A DNA stretch of 64,000 bases from Agromyces cerinus (GTDB lineage Bacteria; Actinomycetota; Actinomycetes; Actinomycetales; Microbacteriaceae), in assembly GCF_016907835.1 (NCBI RefSeq), contig NZ_JAFBCT010000001.1, positions 3,906,001-3,970,000 on the forward strand, in the 5' to 3' direction. The first letter of the stretch is position 1, and the number at the start of each line of letters is the position of its first letter. Both the position numbers and the translations under genes were made by a program. Below the pieces are notes generated by a model, which was given only the letters and a program-made list of their open reading frames with translations, ran no database searches and had not been told where the DNA came from. This document shows, one piece after another, positions 1-7,673 of the stretch.

Positions 1-1341
1 GCCCAGGCCATCCAGGCGACCGACGCCGACGGCGTGAGCTTCGCCGACCTCGGTCTCGGCGGCAACGTCGTGAGCGCGCTCAAGCAGCTCGGCGCCGAGT
101 CGCCGTTCCCGATCCAGGCCGCGACCATCCCGGTCGTGCTCGAGGGTCGCGACGTGCTCGGCCGCGGCAAGACCGGCTCGGGCAAGACCATCGCCTTCGG
201 CGCCCCGACCGTCGAGCGCCTCATGAAGCTCTGGGCCGAGTCCGGCAAGGCCGGCGGCAAGCGCCAGATGGGCCGCAAGCCCCGCGCGCTCATCCTCGCC
301 CCGACCCGCGAGCTCGCCCTGCAGATCGACCGCACGGTGCAGCCCATCGCGCAGAGCGTCGGCCTCTTCACCACGCAGATCTACGGCGGCGTGCCGCAGC
401 AGCGTCAGGTCGGCGCGCTCCAGCGCGGCGTCGACATCGTGATCGGCACCCCCGGCCGCATCGAGGACCTCATCGAGCAGCGTCGACTCGACCTCTCCGA
501 GGTCGTCATCACGGTGCTCGACGAGGCCGACCACATGTGCGACCTCGGCTTCCTCGAGCCGGTGCAGCGCATCATCCGTCACACCGCGAACGGCGGCCAG
601 AAGCTCCTCTTCTCGGCCACCCTCGACAAGGGCGTCGCGGCGCTCGTCGACGAGTTCCTCGTCGACCCGGCCGTGCACGAGGTCGCCGGTGAAGACCAGG
701 CCTCCTCGACGATCGAGCACCGCGTGTTCGTCATCGGCAACCACGAGAAGCGCGACATCGTCGCCGAGCTCGCGAACCGCGAGGGCAAGACGCTCGTCTT
801 CTCCCGCACCCGCGCGTTCGCCGAAGACCTGACCGAGCACCTCGAGGACTACGGCATCCGTGCCGTCGCCCTGCACGGCGACCTGAACCAGTCGCGCCGC
901 ACGCGCAACCTCCAGCAGCTCACGAGCGGCCGGGTCAACGTGCTGGTGGCGACGGATGTCGCGGCACGCGGCATCCACGTCGACGACATCGACCTCGTCA
1001 TCCAGGCCGACGCGCCCGACGAGTACAAGACGTACCTGCACCGTTCCGGCCGCACGGGCCGCGCTGGCAAGACCGGTCAGGTCGTCACGCTCATCCCGCG
1101 CAACCGCCAGCGTCGCATGGTCGAGCTGCTCGACCGGGCCGAGATCGACGTCGACTTCGTCGACATGCGCCTCGGCGACGACTTCGCAGGTGAACTCGAG
1201 CGCGGCGCTGCCGCGGCCGAGGCCGACGCCATGGTCGAGACGCTCGACGCGGTCGAGATCATCGAGATCGAGGAGATCGTCGAGATCGTCGAGATCGTCG
1301 AGACCGAGTCGGCCCCGGCCGATGAGGAACGCGCCGGCTGA
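1..1341 (+). CDS. DEAD-box RNA helicase, 5'-truncated by window edge
   Basis: ATP-dependent RNA helicase of superfamily 2 that unwinds or remodels RNA in the cytoplasm. The frame is open from base 1, so the GTG at 34 is probably internal and the real start lies outside the window. Counting from that GTG, the visible motifs are the Q-motif region SPFPIQ (residues 23-28), Walker A GKTGSGKT (about 45-52), PTREL (about 90), TPGR (about 139), DEAD (163-166), SAT (194-196), ARGIHVDD and HRSGRTGR. The acidic tail holds a run of Glu-Ile-Val units coded by 9-bp repeats. Basic or glycine-rich tails are more common in this family. A strong hairpin terminator follows 20 bases after the stop codon. Confidence 0.95.
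   Translation, partial: AQAIQATDADGVSFADLGLGGNVVSALKQLGAESPFPIQAATIPVVLEGRDVLGRGKTGSGKTIAFGAPTVERLMKLWAESGKAGGKRQMGRKPRALILAPTRELALQIDRTVQPIAQSVGLFTTQIYGGVPQQRQVGALQRGVDIVIGTPGRIEDLIEQRRLDLSEVVITVLDEADHMCDLGFLEPVQRIIRHTANGGQKLLFSATLDKGVAALVDEFLVDPAVHEVAGEDQASSTIEHRVFVIGNHEKRDIVAELANREGKTLVFSRTRAFAEDLTEHLEDYGIRAVALHGDLNQSRRTRNLQQLTSGRVNVLVATDVAARGIHVDDIDLVIQADAPDEYKTYLHRSGRTGRAGKTGQVVTLIPRNRQRRMVELLDRAEIDVDFVDMRLGDDFAGELERGAAAAEADAMVETLDAVEIIEIEEIVEIVEIVETESAPADEERAG
1252..1307 (+). repeat. 9-bp tandem repeat in helicase tail
   Basis: Degenerate tandem units related to GTCGAGATC and GAGATCGTC encode the repeated Glu-Ile-Val stretch near the helicase C-terminus. The unit length is a multiple of three, so changes in copy number would keep the frame. 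Confidence 0.7.
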
Positions 1342-1361
1342 ACTCGCGCGAACTGAACGAG

Positions 1362-1393
1362 CGAAGGCCCGTGTCTGTGGACACGGGCCTTCG
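1362..1393 (+). terminator. Rho-independent-type hairpin after helicase
   Basis: A perfect 14-bp stem (1362-1375 pairing with 1380-1393, starting CGAAGGCCC) with the 4-base loop TGTG. It has no clear T-tract, as is usual in high-GC actinobacteria. Confidence 0.8.
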
Positions 1394-1449
1394 TCGTCAC
1401 CCGGGACATCCCTGAATCGCCGTGCTCGGGCGGCCACTAGGCTCGCGCC

Positions 1450-2529
1450 ATGCGTCTCATCTCCGGCGGTGTCGCCGCCGCTGCCCTCGTCCTGCTCCTG
1501 ACCGGCTGCGTGGCATCCGCGCCGACACCGACGGAATCGCCGATCGCGGCGCCGACACCGGCGGAGACGCCGGCCGGGGCGTTGACCTGCGAGGACCTCG
1601 CGCCGGCCGACCTCGTCGCTGCAGCGCTGACCGGAGCCGACGGCGCAACGCCGGAGCTCGTCGAGGCCTGGTGGCCGCGTGCCGGTCTCGGCGAGATGGC
1701 CGTCACCGCTGCGGGCGGGCTCGACTGCTCGTGGCGGGCGGGAGCGGCGGTGAACCCCGACGAATACGGGGCGAGTGACGGACGGTACCTCCGGGTCGAG
1801 GTGCTGCCGGGCGGCGGCCCCCTGTGGCAGCCCTACCTCATGGGCGACGGGCCCGCGCAGGACACCGACCACCGCGACGTCGGCGGTGCCCCCGGCCTCG
1901 CGACGTGCGGCGACCCCGGATGCCGCGTCTCGGTGCCGATCGGCGACGCCTGGATCCAGGTCGACCTGACGCCCGACGGGTGGAACGCCGACCGGTCGGT
2001 GTTCGCCGGAATGGACCCCCGGGCGGTGCTCGATGGGGTGGTCGCCGTCGCGGCATCCGCCGTCGAGGCGGTGGATGCCGCGGGTCCGACGGGGCTCGGC
2101 ACCGCGAGTCCGGCTGAGCAGGTCGACTGCGAGTCGGTGCTGCCCGCCGTCGAGATCGAGACGTTCGACGGCTCGCCGGCCGAGTGGAGCACGATCGGTG
2201 CGACGCTGCCCGAGCGGGTGCGGTTCGGCGACGCCGCCGGATACCTGGCCGGGTTCACTCCGTGCTCGGGACCGGGCTACAACCCGCTGCTCGTGATCGC
2301 TCCGACCGGTGCGGCGCTCGTCGCCGACCTCGCAGCGCGGGCCGACGGTGCCGCACTGCTCACGCCGGTCCTGCTCGTCGGCATGGCCGCCGGGGATGTC
2401 GCGGTGACCGACTGCACGGACGGCGCGAAGTACTGCACGCTGGTCTTCTCGCACGACGGCGCCGGGTACTCGATCGGCGCCGCCGCCGACGCGACGGTGC
2501 GGTACGCCGAGCTGGTGCTCGCCGGCTGA
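1450..2529 (+). CDS. Predicted lipoprotein of unknown function
   Basis: A 359-residue protein with a lipoprotein signal: a short charged start, a hydrophobic core (residues 6-18) and lipobox LTGC with Cys20 as the likely lipidated residue. It should be anchored to the outer face of the membrane. A Pro/Thr/Ala-rich linker (about 24-45) follows. The rest looks like two related halves, each with Cys-containing motifs (for example LDCSW and VDCES), as in cell-envelope proteins stabilised by disulfides. I recognise no catalytic motif. It sits alone between the helicase terminator and the paaJ promoter region. Confidence 0.8.
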   Translation: MRLISGGVAAAALVLLLTGCVASAPTPTESPIAAPTPAETPAGALTCEDLAPADLVAAALTGADGATPELVEAWWPRAGLGEMAVTAAGGLDCSWRAGAAVNPDEYGASDGRYLRVEVLPGGGPLWQPYLMGDGPAQDTDHRDVGGAPGLATCGDPGCRVSVPIGDAWIQVDLTPDGWNADRSVFAGMDPRAVLDGVVAVAASAVEAVDAAGPTGLGTASPAEQVDCESVLPAVEIETFDGSPAEWSTIGATLPERVRFGDAAGYLAGFTPCSGPGYNPLLVIAPTGAALVADLAARADGAALLTPVLLVGMAAGDVAVTDCTDGAKYCTLVFSHDGAGYSIGAAADATVRYAELVLAG

Positions 2530-2608
2530 GTCGCCGAGCCGATGCCCGCCGGCTGAGGCGCGGTCGGCGCGACGAGTGGCGGGCGGGTCATCCGTTTGCC
2601 ATACTTAC

Positions 2609-2630
2609 TTCCTGAACGTTCGGTCGGGAA
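2609..2630 (+). promoter_or_regulatory. Putative PaaR operator upstream of paaJ-F-H-Z
   Basis: A 22-bp imperfect palindrome (TTCCTGAACG then TTCGGTCGGGAA, 8 of 11 positions paired) lies 38 bp before paaJ. It shares CTGAACGNTCGGT with the palindrome in the paaI/paaA divergent region. It also resembles the actinobacterial PaaR core ACCGNNCGNNCGGT with 2 mismatches. This is the likely TetR-family repressor site for this unit. Confidence 0.6.
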
Positions 2631-2667
2631 TTGCGGCCGCGGATGACAGTGCAGTCAGGAGTGGACC

Positions 2668-3864
2668 ATGGCGGAGGCCTATCTCGTCGGCGGCGTGCGA
2701 ACGCCCGTCGGCCGCTACGGCGGAGCCCTCGCCGGCGTTCGGCCCGATGACCTCGCGGCGCTCGTCGTCGGCGAACTCGTGCGGCGCACCCGGCTCGACC
2801 AGGCCGGCGAGCTCGGCGCCATCGACGAGGTCATCCTCGGCGGCGCGAACCAGGCCGGGGAGGACAACCGCAACGTCGCCCGCATGTCGGTGCTGCTCGC
2901 GGGCCTGCCCGACGAGGTGTCCGGCATCACGGTCAACCGGCTCTGCGCCTCGGGCATGTCGGCGATCACGATGGCCGCGCAGGCGATCCGGGCGGGAGAC
3001 TCCGACCTCATCATCGCCGGCGGCGTCGAATCGATGACCCGCGCCCCCTGGGTGCAGGCCAAGCCCGATCGCGCGTGGGCCAAGCCCGGCGCGGCCTACG
3101 ACACCTCGATCGGCTGGCGCTTCCCGAACCCCAAGCTCGTCGCCCGCGACAAGGCGACCTTCTCGATGCCCGAGACGGCTGAAGAGGTCGCCCGCATCGA
3201 CGGCATCACCCGCGAGGAGGCCGACGCCTTCGCGCTCCGCTCTCAGCAGCGCGCCGCCGCGGCGATCGCCGCGGGCCGCTTCGAGGCCGAGATCGTCGGC
3301 GTGCCGACGCACCGCGGCGAGGTGCTCGTCGACGAAGGGCCGCGCCCCGAGACCACGCTCGAGGCGCTCGCGGGGCTGCGCCCGGTCGTGCACGGCGGAT
3401 CGGTCGTCACGGCCGGCAACTCGAGCGCCCTGAACGACGGTGCCTCGGCGATCCTCGTCGCGAGCGCCGCCGCCGTCGAACGCTACGGGCTCACGCCGCG
3501 CGCCCGCGTCGTCGTCGGTTCGTCGGCAGGGCTGCCGCCCGAGATCATGGGCCTCGGACCGGTGCCCGCGACCGAGAAGGCACTCGAACGCTCGGGCATC
3601 GACCTCGACGACATCGGCTCGGTCGAGCTCAACGAGGCGTTCGCGACCCAGTCGATCGCCTCGATGCGCCGCCTTGGGCTCGACCCAGAGCGAGTGAACG
3701 CCGACGGGGGAGCGATCGCCCTGGGGCATCCGCTCGGTTCGTCGGGCTCGCGCCTCGTCGTGACGCTGCTCGGTCGCATGGAGCGCGAGCAGTCGCGCTA
3801 CGGCCTCGCCACGATGTGCGTCGGCGTCGGCCAGGGCAGCGCGCTCATCGTGGAGCGCGTCTGA
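2668..3864 (+). CDS. paaJ: 3-oxoadipyl-CoA thiolase (acetyl-CoA acetyltransferase family)
   Basis: Catalyses the last thiolytic steps of phenylacetate degradation, splitting 3-oxoadipyl-CoA into succinyl-CoA and acetyl-CoA. The 398-residue length is normal for the family. The nucleophile is Cys93 in NRLCASGMSA, the His is in GGAIALGHPLG, and the second Cys is in TMCVGVGQG near the C-terminus. The ATG at 2668 has AGGAG six bases upstream. It is the first gene of a tightly packed unit and its stop overlaps the next start (TGATG). A PaaR-like palindrome lies just upstream. A generic acetyl-CoA C-acyltransferase role cannot be excluded by sequence alone, but its position before paaF-H-Z supports PaaJ. 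Confidence 0.9.
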   Translation: MAEAYLVGGVRTPVGRYGGALAGVRPDDLAALVVGELVRRTRLDQAGELGAIDEVILGGANQAGEDNRNVARMSVLLAGLPDEVSGITVNRLCASGMSAITMAAQAIRAGDSDLIIAGGVESMTRAPWVQAKPDRAWAKPGAAYDTSIGWRFPNPKLVARDKATFSMPETAEEVARIDGITREEADAFALRSQQRAAAAIAAGRFEAEIVGVPTHRGEVLVDEGPRPETTLEALAGLRPVVHGGSVVTAGNSSALNDGASAILVASAAAVERYGLTPRARVVVGSSAGLPPEIMGLGPVPATEKALERSGIDLDDIGSVELNEAFATQSIASMRRLGLDPERVNADGGAIALGHPLGSSGSRLVVTLLGRMEREQSRYGLATMCVGVGQGSALIVERV

Positions 3865-4646
3865 TGGGCGCGGGTCTCGATACGCTCGCTGGCGCTCGCT
3901 ACTCGACCGGCGAGTCGCCGCTCCTCGTCGAGCGCCGCGACGACCGGGTGATCGCCACGCTCAACCGGCCCGAGAAGCGCAACGCCATCGACCAGGCCAC
4001 GATCGACGCGCTGCACCTGCTGTGCGCCGAACTCGAGGCGATCCCGCGCACGCTCATCCTCACCGGCGCCGGCGGTGTCTTCGCCTCGGGCGCCGACATC
4101 GCAGAGCTTCGTGAGCGTCGAGCGGATGACGCGCGCGCCGGCATCAACGCGAACGCCTTCGTGCGCCTGGCGCTGCTGCCGATGCCCGTGATCGCCGCCC
4201 TCGACGGGTACGCGCTCGGCGGCGGTGCCGAGCTTGCCTACGCCGCCGACATCCGCATCGCGACGCCTGCGCTGAAGATCGGCAACCCCGAGACGGGTCT
4301 GGGCATCATCGCCGCGGCCGGCGCGAGCTGGCGGCTGAAGGAGATCATCGGCGACGCCCGCGCGATCGAGCTGCTGCTCACGGGGCGCACGATCACCGCA
4401 GCCGAAGCGCTCGAGATCGGGCTCGTCAGCGAGCTGCACCCGGCCGACGAGCTGCTCGCCGCCGCGCACGTGATCGCCGATCGCATCGCCCGCAACGACA
4501 GGGCGGCGACGATCGCGACCAAGCGCGTGTTCCGTGCACCCCGCGACGCGCACCCGGCGGTCGACCTCGAGGAGCAGGCCGTGCTCTTCGAGAGCCCCGA
4601 GAAGTTCCGCCGCATGACCGAGTTCCTCGAGAGGAAGCACAAGTGA
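3864..4646 (+). CDS. paaF: 2,3-dehydroadipyl-CoA hydratase (enoyl-CoA hydratase family)
   Basis: A crotonase-fold enzyme of 260 residues that hydrates the dehydroadipyl-CoA intermediate to 3-hydroxyadipyl-CoA. Both catalytic glutamates of hydratases are present: one in ALGGGAEL and one in IGNPETGLG. The CoA oxyanion-hole segment FASGADIAEL is also visible. The ATG at 3864 overlaps the paaJ stop. The first 15 or so residues are coded by a dispersed genomic repeat (3873-3908), so the conserved fold begins only at about ESPLLVERR. Its stop overlaps the GTG start of paaH. PaaF rather than PaaG is assigned because of the two Glu residues and linkage to paaH; the other crotonase gene is at 17620. 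Confidence 0.85.
   Translation: MGAGLDTLAGARYSTGESPLLVERRDDRVIATLNRPEKRNAIDQATIDALHLLCAELEAIPRTLILTGAGGVFASGADIAELRERRADDARAGINANAFVRLALLPMPVIAALDGYALGGGAELAYAADIRIATPALKIGNPETGLGIIAAAGASWRLKEIIGDARAIELLLTGRTITAAEALEIGLVSELHPADELLAAAHVIADRIARNDRAATIATKRVFRAPRDAHPAVDLEEQAVLFESPEKFRRMTEFLERKHK
3873..3908 (+). repeat. Dispersed Microbacteriaceae-type repeat inside paaF start
   Basis: The sequence runs GGTCTCGATACGCTCGC then TGGCGCTCGCTACTCGACC, an element recognisable as intergenic in related genomes. Here it is read as residues 4-15 of PaaF. It shares 17 identical bases (on the opposite strand) with the end of the sulfurtransferase gene at 43300-43316. Confidence 0.7.
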
Positions 4647-5512
4647 ACGAGACCGACACCGGGGCTCCGGCCGACGTCGGCGTGCTCGGCGGCGGGCGCA
4701 TGGGCGCCGGCATCGCCCATGCCTTCCTGCTCGCGGGTTCGCGGGTCACCGTCGTCGAGCGCGACGCGGCGGCCGCTGCGGCGGCGTCGACCCGGGTGCT
4801 CGACTCCGTCGCGGCATCCGTCGCTCGCGGCACCGCCGACGACGACGAGTCGGCGATCGCCGCCCGCTTCGCCGCCTCGACCGACGTCGCCGACTTCGCC
4901 CGCTGCGACCTCGTCGTCGAGGCCGTGCCCGAAGACCTCGAGCTGAAGATCGACGCCCTCACTCGCGTCGAGGCCGTGCTCGCGCCGGGCGCAGCGCTCG
5001 CGTCGAACACCTCCTCGATCTCGATCGACCAGCTCGCCGCGCTGCTCGACCGGCCGTCGCGGTTCCTCGGCATGCACTTCTTCAACCCGGTGCCGGCCTC
5101 GACGCTCGTCGAGATCGTGCGCGGCGACGCGACCGAGGGGCCGCTCGTCGAGCAGGCCCGCGGCTGGGTGCACGCGATCGGCAAGACCCCGATCGTCGTC
5201 GCGGATGCCCCGGGGTTCGCCTCCTCGCGACTCGGCGTCATGCTCGGGCTCGAGGCGATCCGCATGCTCGAAGACGGCGTCGCCTCCGCCGAAGACATCG
5301 ACGCGGCGATGAGCCTCGGCTACAAGCATCCGATCGGCCCACTGCGCCTGACCGACATCGTCGGCCTCGACGTGCGACTCGGCATCGCCGAGTACCTCTC
5401 CTCGACGCTCGGCGAGCGTTTCGCCCCGCCCGCGCTGCTGCGCCGCATGGTCGCCGAGGGCAAGCTCGGCCGCAAGACCGGCGAGGGCTTCTACCTCTGG
5501 GACGCCCCGTGA
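4643..5512 (+). CDS. paaH: 3-hydroxyadipyl-CoA dehydrogenase
   Basis: NAD-dependent oxidation of 3-hydroxyadipyl-CoA to 3-oxoadipyl-CoA, between PaaF and PaaJ. The 289 residues match the 3-hydroxybutyryl-CoA dehydrogenase family. The Rossmann motif LGGGRMGAGIAHAF is near the N-terminus (about 12-25). The catalytic His is in GMHFFNPVPAS and the dimerisation segment is PGFASSRLG. The GTG start overlaps the paaF stop (GTGA), which implies translational coupling. The paaZ ATG follows 12 bases after its stop. Confidence 0.93.
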   Translation: MNETDTGAPADVGVLGGGRMGAGIAHAFLLAGSRVTVVERDAAAAAAASTRVLDSVAASVARGTADDDESAIAARFAASTDVADFARCDLVVEAVPEDLELKIDALTRVEAVLAPGAALASNTSSISIDQLAALLDRPSRFLGMHFFNPVPASTLVEIVRGDATEGPLVEQARGWVHAIGKTPIVVADAPGFASSRLGVMLGLEAIRMLEDGVASAEDIDAAMSLGYKHPIGPLRLTDIVGLDVRLGIAEYLSSTLGERFAPPALLRRMVAEGKLGRKTGEGFYLWDAP

Positions 5513-5523
5513 AAGGAACACCC

Positions 5524-7608
5524 ATGAACACGATCCTGCCGAGCTACGTGAACGGCCAGTGGTGGACGCCCGCCCTTCGACAGGCTCAGGACGCAGCTGA
5601 CGCCGCCGAGGTGCGCGACGCCTCGACCGGTGAGGTCGTCGCCCGCGTCTCGACCGAGGGACTCGACCTCGGCTCCGCGCTCGAGTACGCCCGCACGGTC
5701 GGGCAGGCCTCGCTCGGCGAGCTCACCTTCCACCAGCGCGCCGTGCTGCTCAAGCAGATGGCGCTCGCGCTCACCGAGCGCAAGGCCGAGCTCTACGAGC
5801 TCTCCGCGCGCACCGGTGCGACGAAGCAGGACTCGTGGGTCGACATCGACGGCGGCATCGGCGTGCTCTTCACGTACTCCTCGAAGGGGCGTCGCGAGAT
5901 GCCGAACTCGAAAGTCTACGTCGACGGCGCCGTCGAGCAGCTCTCGAAGGACGGCTCGTTCCTCGGTCGCCACATCTACACCCGCCTGCCCGGCGTCGCC
6001 GTGCAGATCAACGCGTTCAACTTCCCGGTGTGGGGCTCGCTCGAGAAGTTCGCCCCGGCCTTCCTCGCCGGTGTGCCGACGCTCGTGAAGCCCGCGACGC
6101 CCACCGGCTACCTCGCCGAGGCGTTCGTGCGCATCCTCGTCGAGTCGGGGCTGCTGCCCGAGGGCTCGCTCCAGCTCGTCTCGGGCGGCGTGCCGACGCT
6201 CTTCGACCACCTGCGTCTCGGCGACCTCGTCGCCTTCACCGGCTCGGCGTCGACCGCCGAGAAGCTGCGCTCGCACGACTCGGTGCAGACCGGCGGCGTG
6301 CGGTTCACGAGCGAGACCGACTCGATCAACGCGAGCGTGCTCGGCACCGATGCGGTGGTCGGCACCCCCGAGTTCGACGCCTACGTCAAGCAGCTCGTCG
6401 CCGAGATGACGACGAAGGCGGGCCAGAAGTGCACGGCCATTCGCCGGGCGATCGTGCCCGCGGCATCCGTCGACGCCGTGATCGACGCCGTGCGCGCGCG
6501 CATCGCCGAGCGCGTCGTCGTCGGCGACCCGCGCGCCGAAGGCGTCACGATGGGACCGCTCGCCTCGATCGCGCAGCGCGACGAGGTGCTCCGCCAGGTC
6601 GGCCGCCTCGAAGCAGGTGGCGGCGAGCTCGTCATCGGTTCGACGGATGCCCCGGCGGTCACCCTCGCCGACGGCGCCACCGGCGAGGCATCCGACGGCG
6701 CCTTCGTCGCGCCCATGCTGCTTCGGTTCGCGGATGCCTCGAGCCCCGCGCTGCACGAGGTCGAGGCGTTCGGCCCGGTCTCGTCGATCCTCGGCTACGA
6801 CACCATCGCCGAGGCCGCCGCCCTCGTGGCCCGCGGCGGCGGATCGCTCGTGACGAGCGTCGCGACCCACGACCCCGAGGTCGCCGTGGCGCTCGCGACG
6901 GGCATGGCCGCGTACAACGGCCGCGTGCTCTTCCTCGATCGCGACGACGCCCGCTCGTCGACCGGCCACGGCTCGCCCCTGCCGAACCTCGTGCACGGCG
7001 GACCCGGTCGCGCCGGCGGCGGCGAGGAGCTCGGCGGCATCCGTGCCGTGCTGCACCACATGCAGCGCACCGCCGTGCAGGGCTCGCCCGAGATGCTCAC
7101 CGCCCTCACCGGCGTGTGGCACGCGGGCGCGGCGTCGCAGCCCGGCGGCGTGCACCCGTTCCGCAAGTCGCTCGCCGAGCTCAAGATCGGCGACCAGGTC
7201 GTGAGCGCGTCGCGCACGGTGACGCTCGAGGACATCGAGACGTTCGCGCACTTCACGGGCGACACGTTCTACGCCCACATGGACGAGGCCGCGGCTTCGG
7301 CGAACCCGTTCTTCCCGGGCCGGGTCGCTCACGGCTACCTGCTCGTGTCGTGGGCGGCCGGCCTCTTCGTCGACGCCGCACCCGGGCCGGTGCTCGCGAA
7401 CTCGGGCCTCGAGAACCTGCGCTTCGTGACCCCCGTGTCACCCGGCGACTCGATCCGCGTCGAACTCACGGCGAAGCAGATCACGCCGCGCGAGACCGAC
7501 GAGTACGGCGAGGTGCGCTGGGACGCGGTGCTGCGCAACCAGGACGACGAGCTCGTGGCGTCGTACGACGTGCTCACGCTCGTGGCGAAGGAGCAGACGC
7601 CGGCCTGA
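5524..7608 (+). CDS. paaZ: Bifunctional oxepin-CoA hydrolase / 3-oxo-5,6-dehydrosuberyl-CoA semialdehyde dehydrogenase
   Basis: Opens the oxepin-CoA ring and oxidises the resulting aldehyde. It is a 694-residue fusion. The N-terminal aldehyde dehydrogenase domain (about 1-530) has the Glu in SETDSINAS and the nucleophilic Cys in TKAGQKCTAIRR. The C-terminal MaoC/hot-dog hydratase domain (about 545-694) has FTGDTFYAHMDEAA and GRVAHGYLLVSWAAG. The ATG at 5524 is preceded by GAAAGGAAC; an in-frame GTG at 5509 has no ribosome site. About ten extra residues (ALRQAQDAADAA, near 18-29) come from a short dispersed repeat. It is the last gene of the paaJ-F-H-Z unit and a hairpin follows. Confidence 0.95.
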   Translation: MNTILPSYVNGQWWTPALRQAQDAADAAEVRDASTGEVVARVSTEGLDLGSALEYARTVGQASLGELTFHQRAVLLKQMALALTERKAELYELSARTGATKQDSWVDIDGGIGVLFTYSSKGRREMPNSKVYVDGAVEQLSKDGSFLGRHIYTRLPGVAVQINAFNFPVWGSLEKFAPAFLAGVPTLVKPATPTGYLAEAFVRILVESGLLPEGSLQLVSGGVPTLFDHLRLGDLVAFTGSASTAEKLRSHDSVQTGGVRFTSETDSINASVLGTDAVVGTPEFDAYVKQLVAEMTTKAGQKCTAIRRAIVPAASVDAVIDAVRARIAERVVVGDPRAEGVTMGPLASIAQRDEVLRQVGRLEAGGGELVIGSTDAPAVTLADGATGEASDGAFVAPMLLRFADASSPALHEVEAFGPVSSILGYDTIAEAAALVARGGGSLVTSVATHDPEVAVALATGMAAYNGRVLFLDRDDARSSTGHGSPLPNLVHGGPGRAGGGEELGGIRAVLHHMQRTAVQGSPEMLTALTGVWHAGAASQPGGVHPFRKSLAELKIGDQVVSASRTVTLEDIETFAHFTGDTFYAHMDEAAASANPFFPGRVAHGYLLVSWAAGLFVDAAPGPVLANSGLENLRFVTPVSPGDSIRVELTAKQITPRETDEYGEVRWDAVLRNQDDELVASYDVLTLVAKEQTPA
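5573..5591 (+). repeat. Dispersed repeat inside paaZ
   Basis: The 19 bases CCCTTCGACAGGCTCAGGA belong to the short repeat family, usually intergenic, whose translation gives LRQAQ on one strand and LSLSKG on the other. Here it is read through in frame within PaaZ. Confidence 0.7.
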
Positions 7609-7623
7609 GCTGCGCGAAGGGCG

Positions 7624-7645
7624 CCCCGGCGGTCACCTGCCGGGG
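7624..7645. terminator. Hairpin between convergent paaZ and recQ
   Basis: CCCCGGC (7624-7630) pairs with GCCGGGG (7639-7645) over an 8-base loop. It lies between two convergent genes and could act in both directions. No T-run is present. Confidence 0.5.
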
Positions 7646-7673
7646 TGACCCGAGGTCGGCGAGCCCCTGCAGA

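Noticed and set aside
5491..7332. Long minus-strand frame opposite paaZ
   Set aside because: Shadow frame with Arg/Glu/Gly-rich composition and the LSLSKG repeat translation; paaZ is certain.
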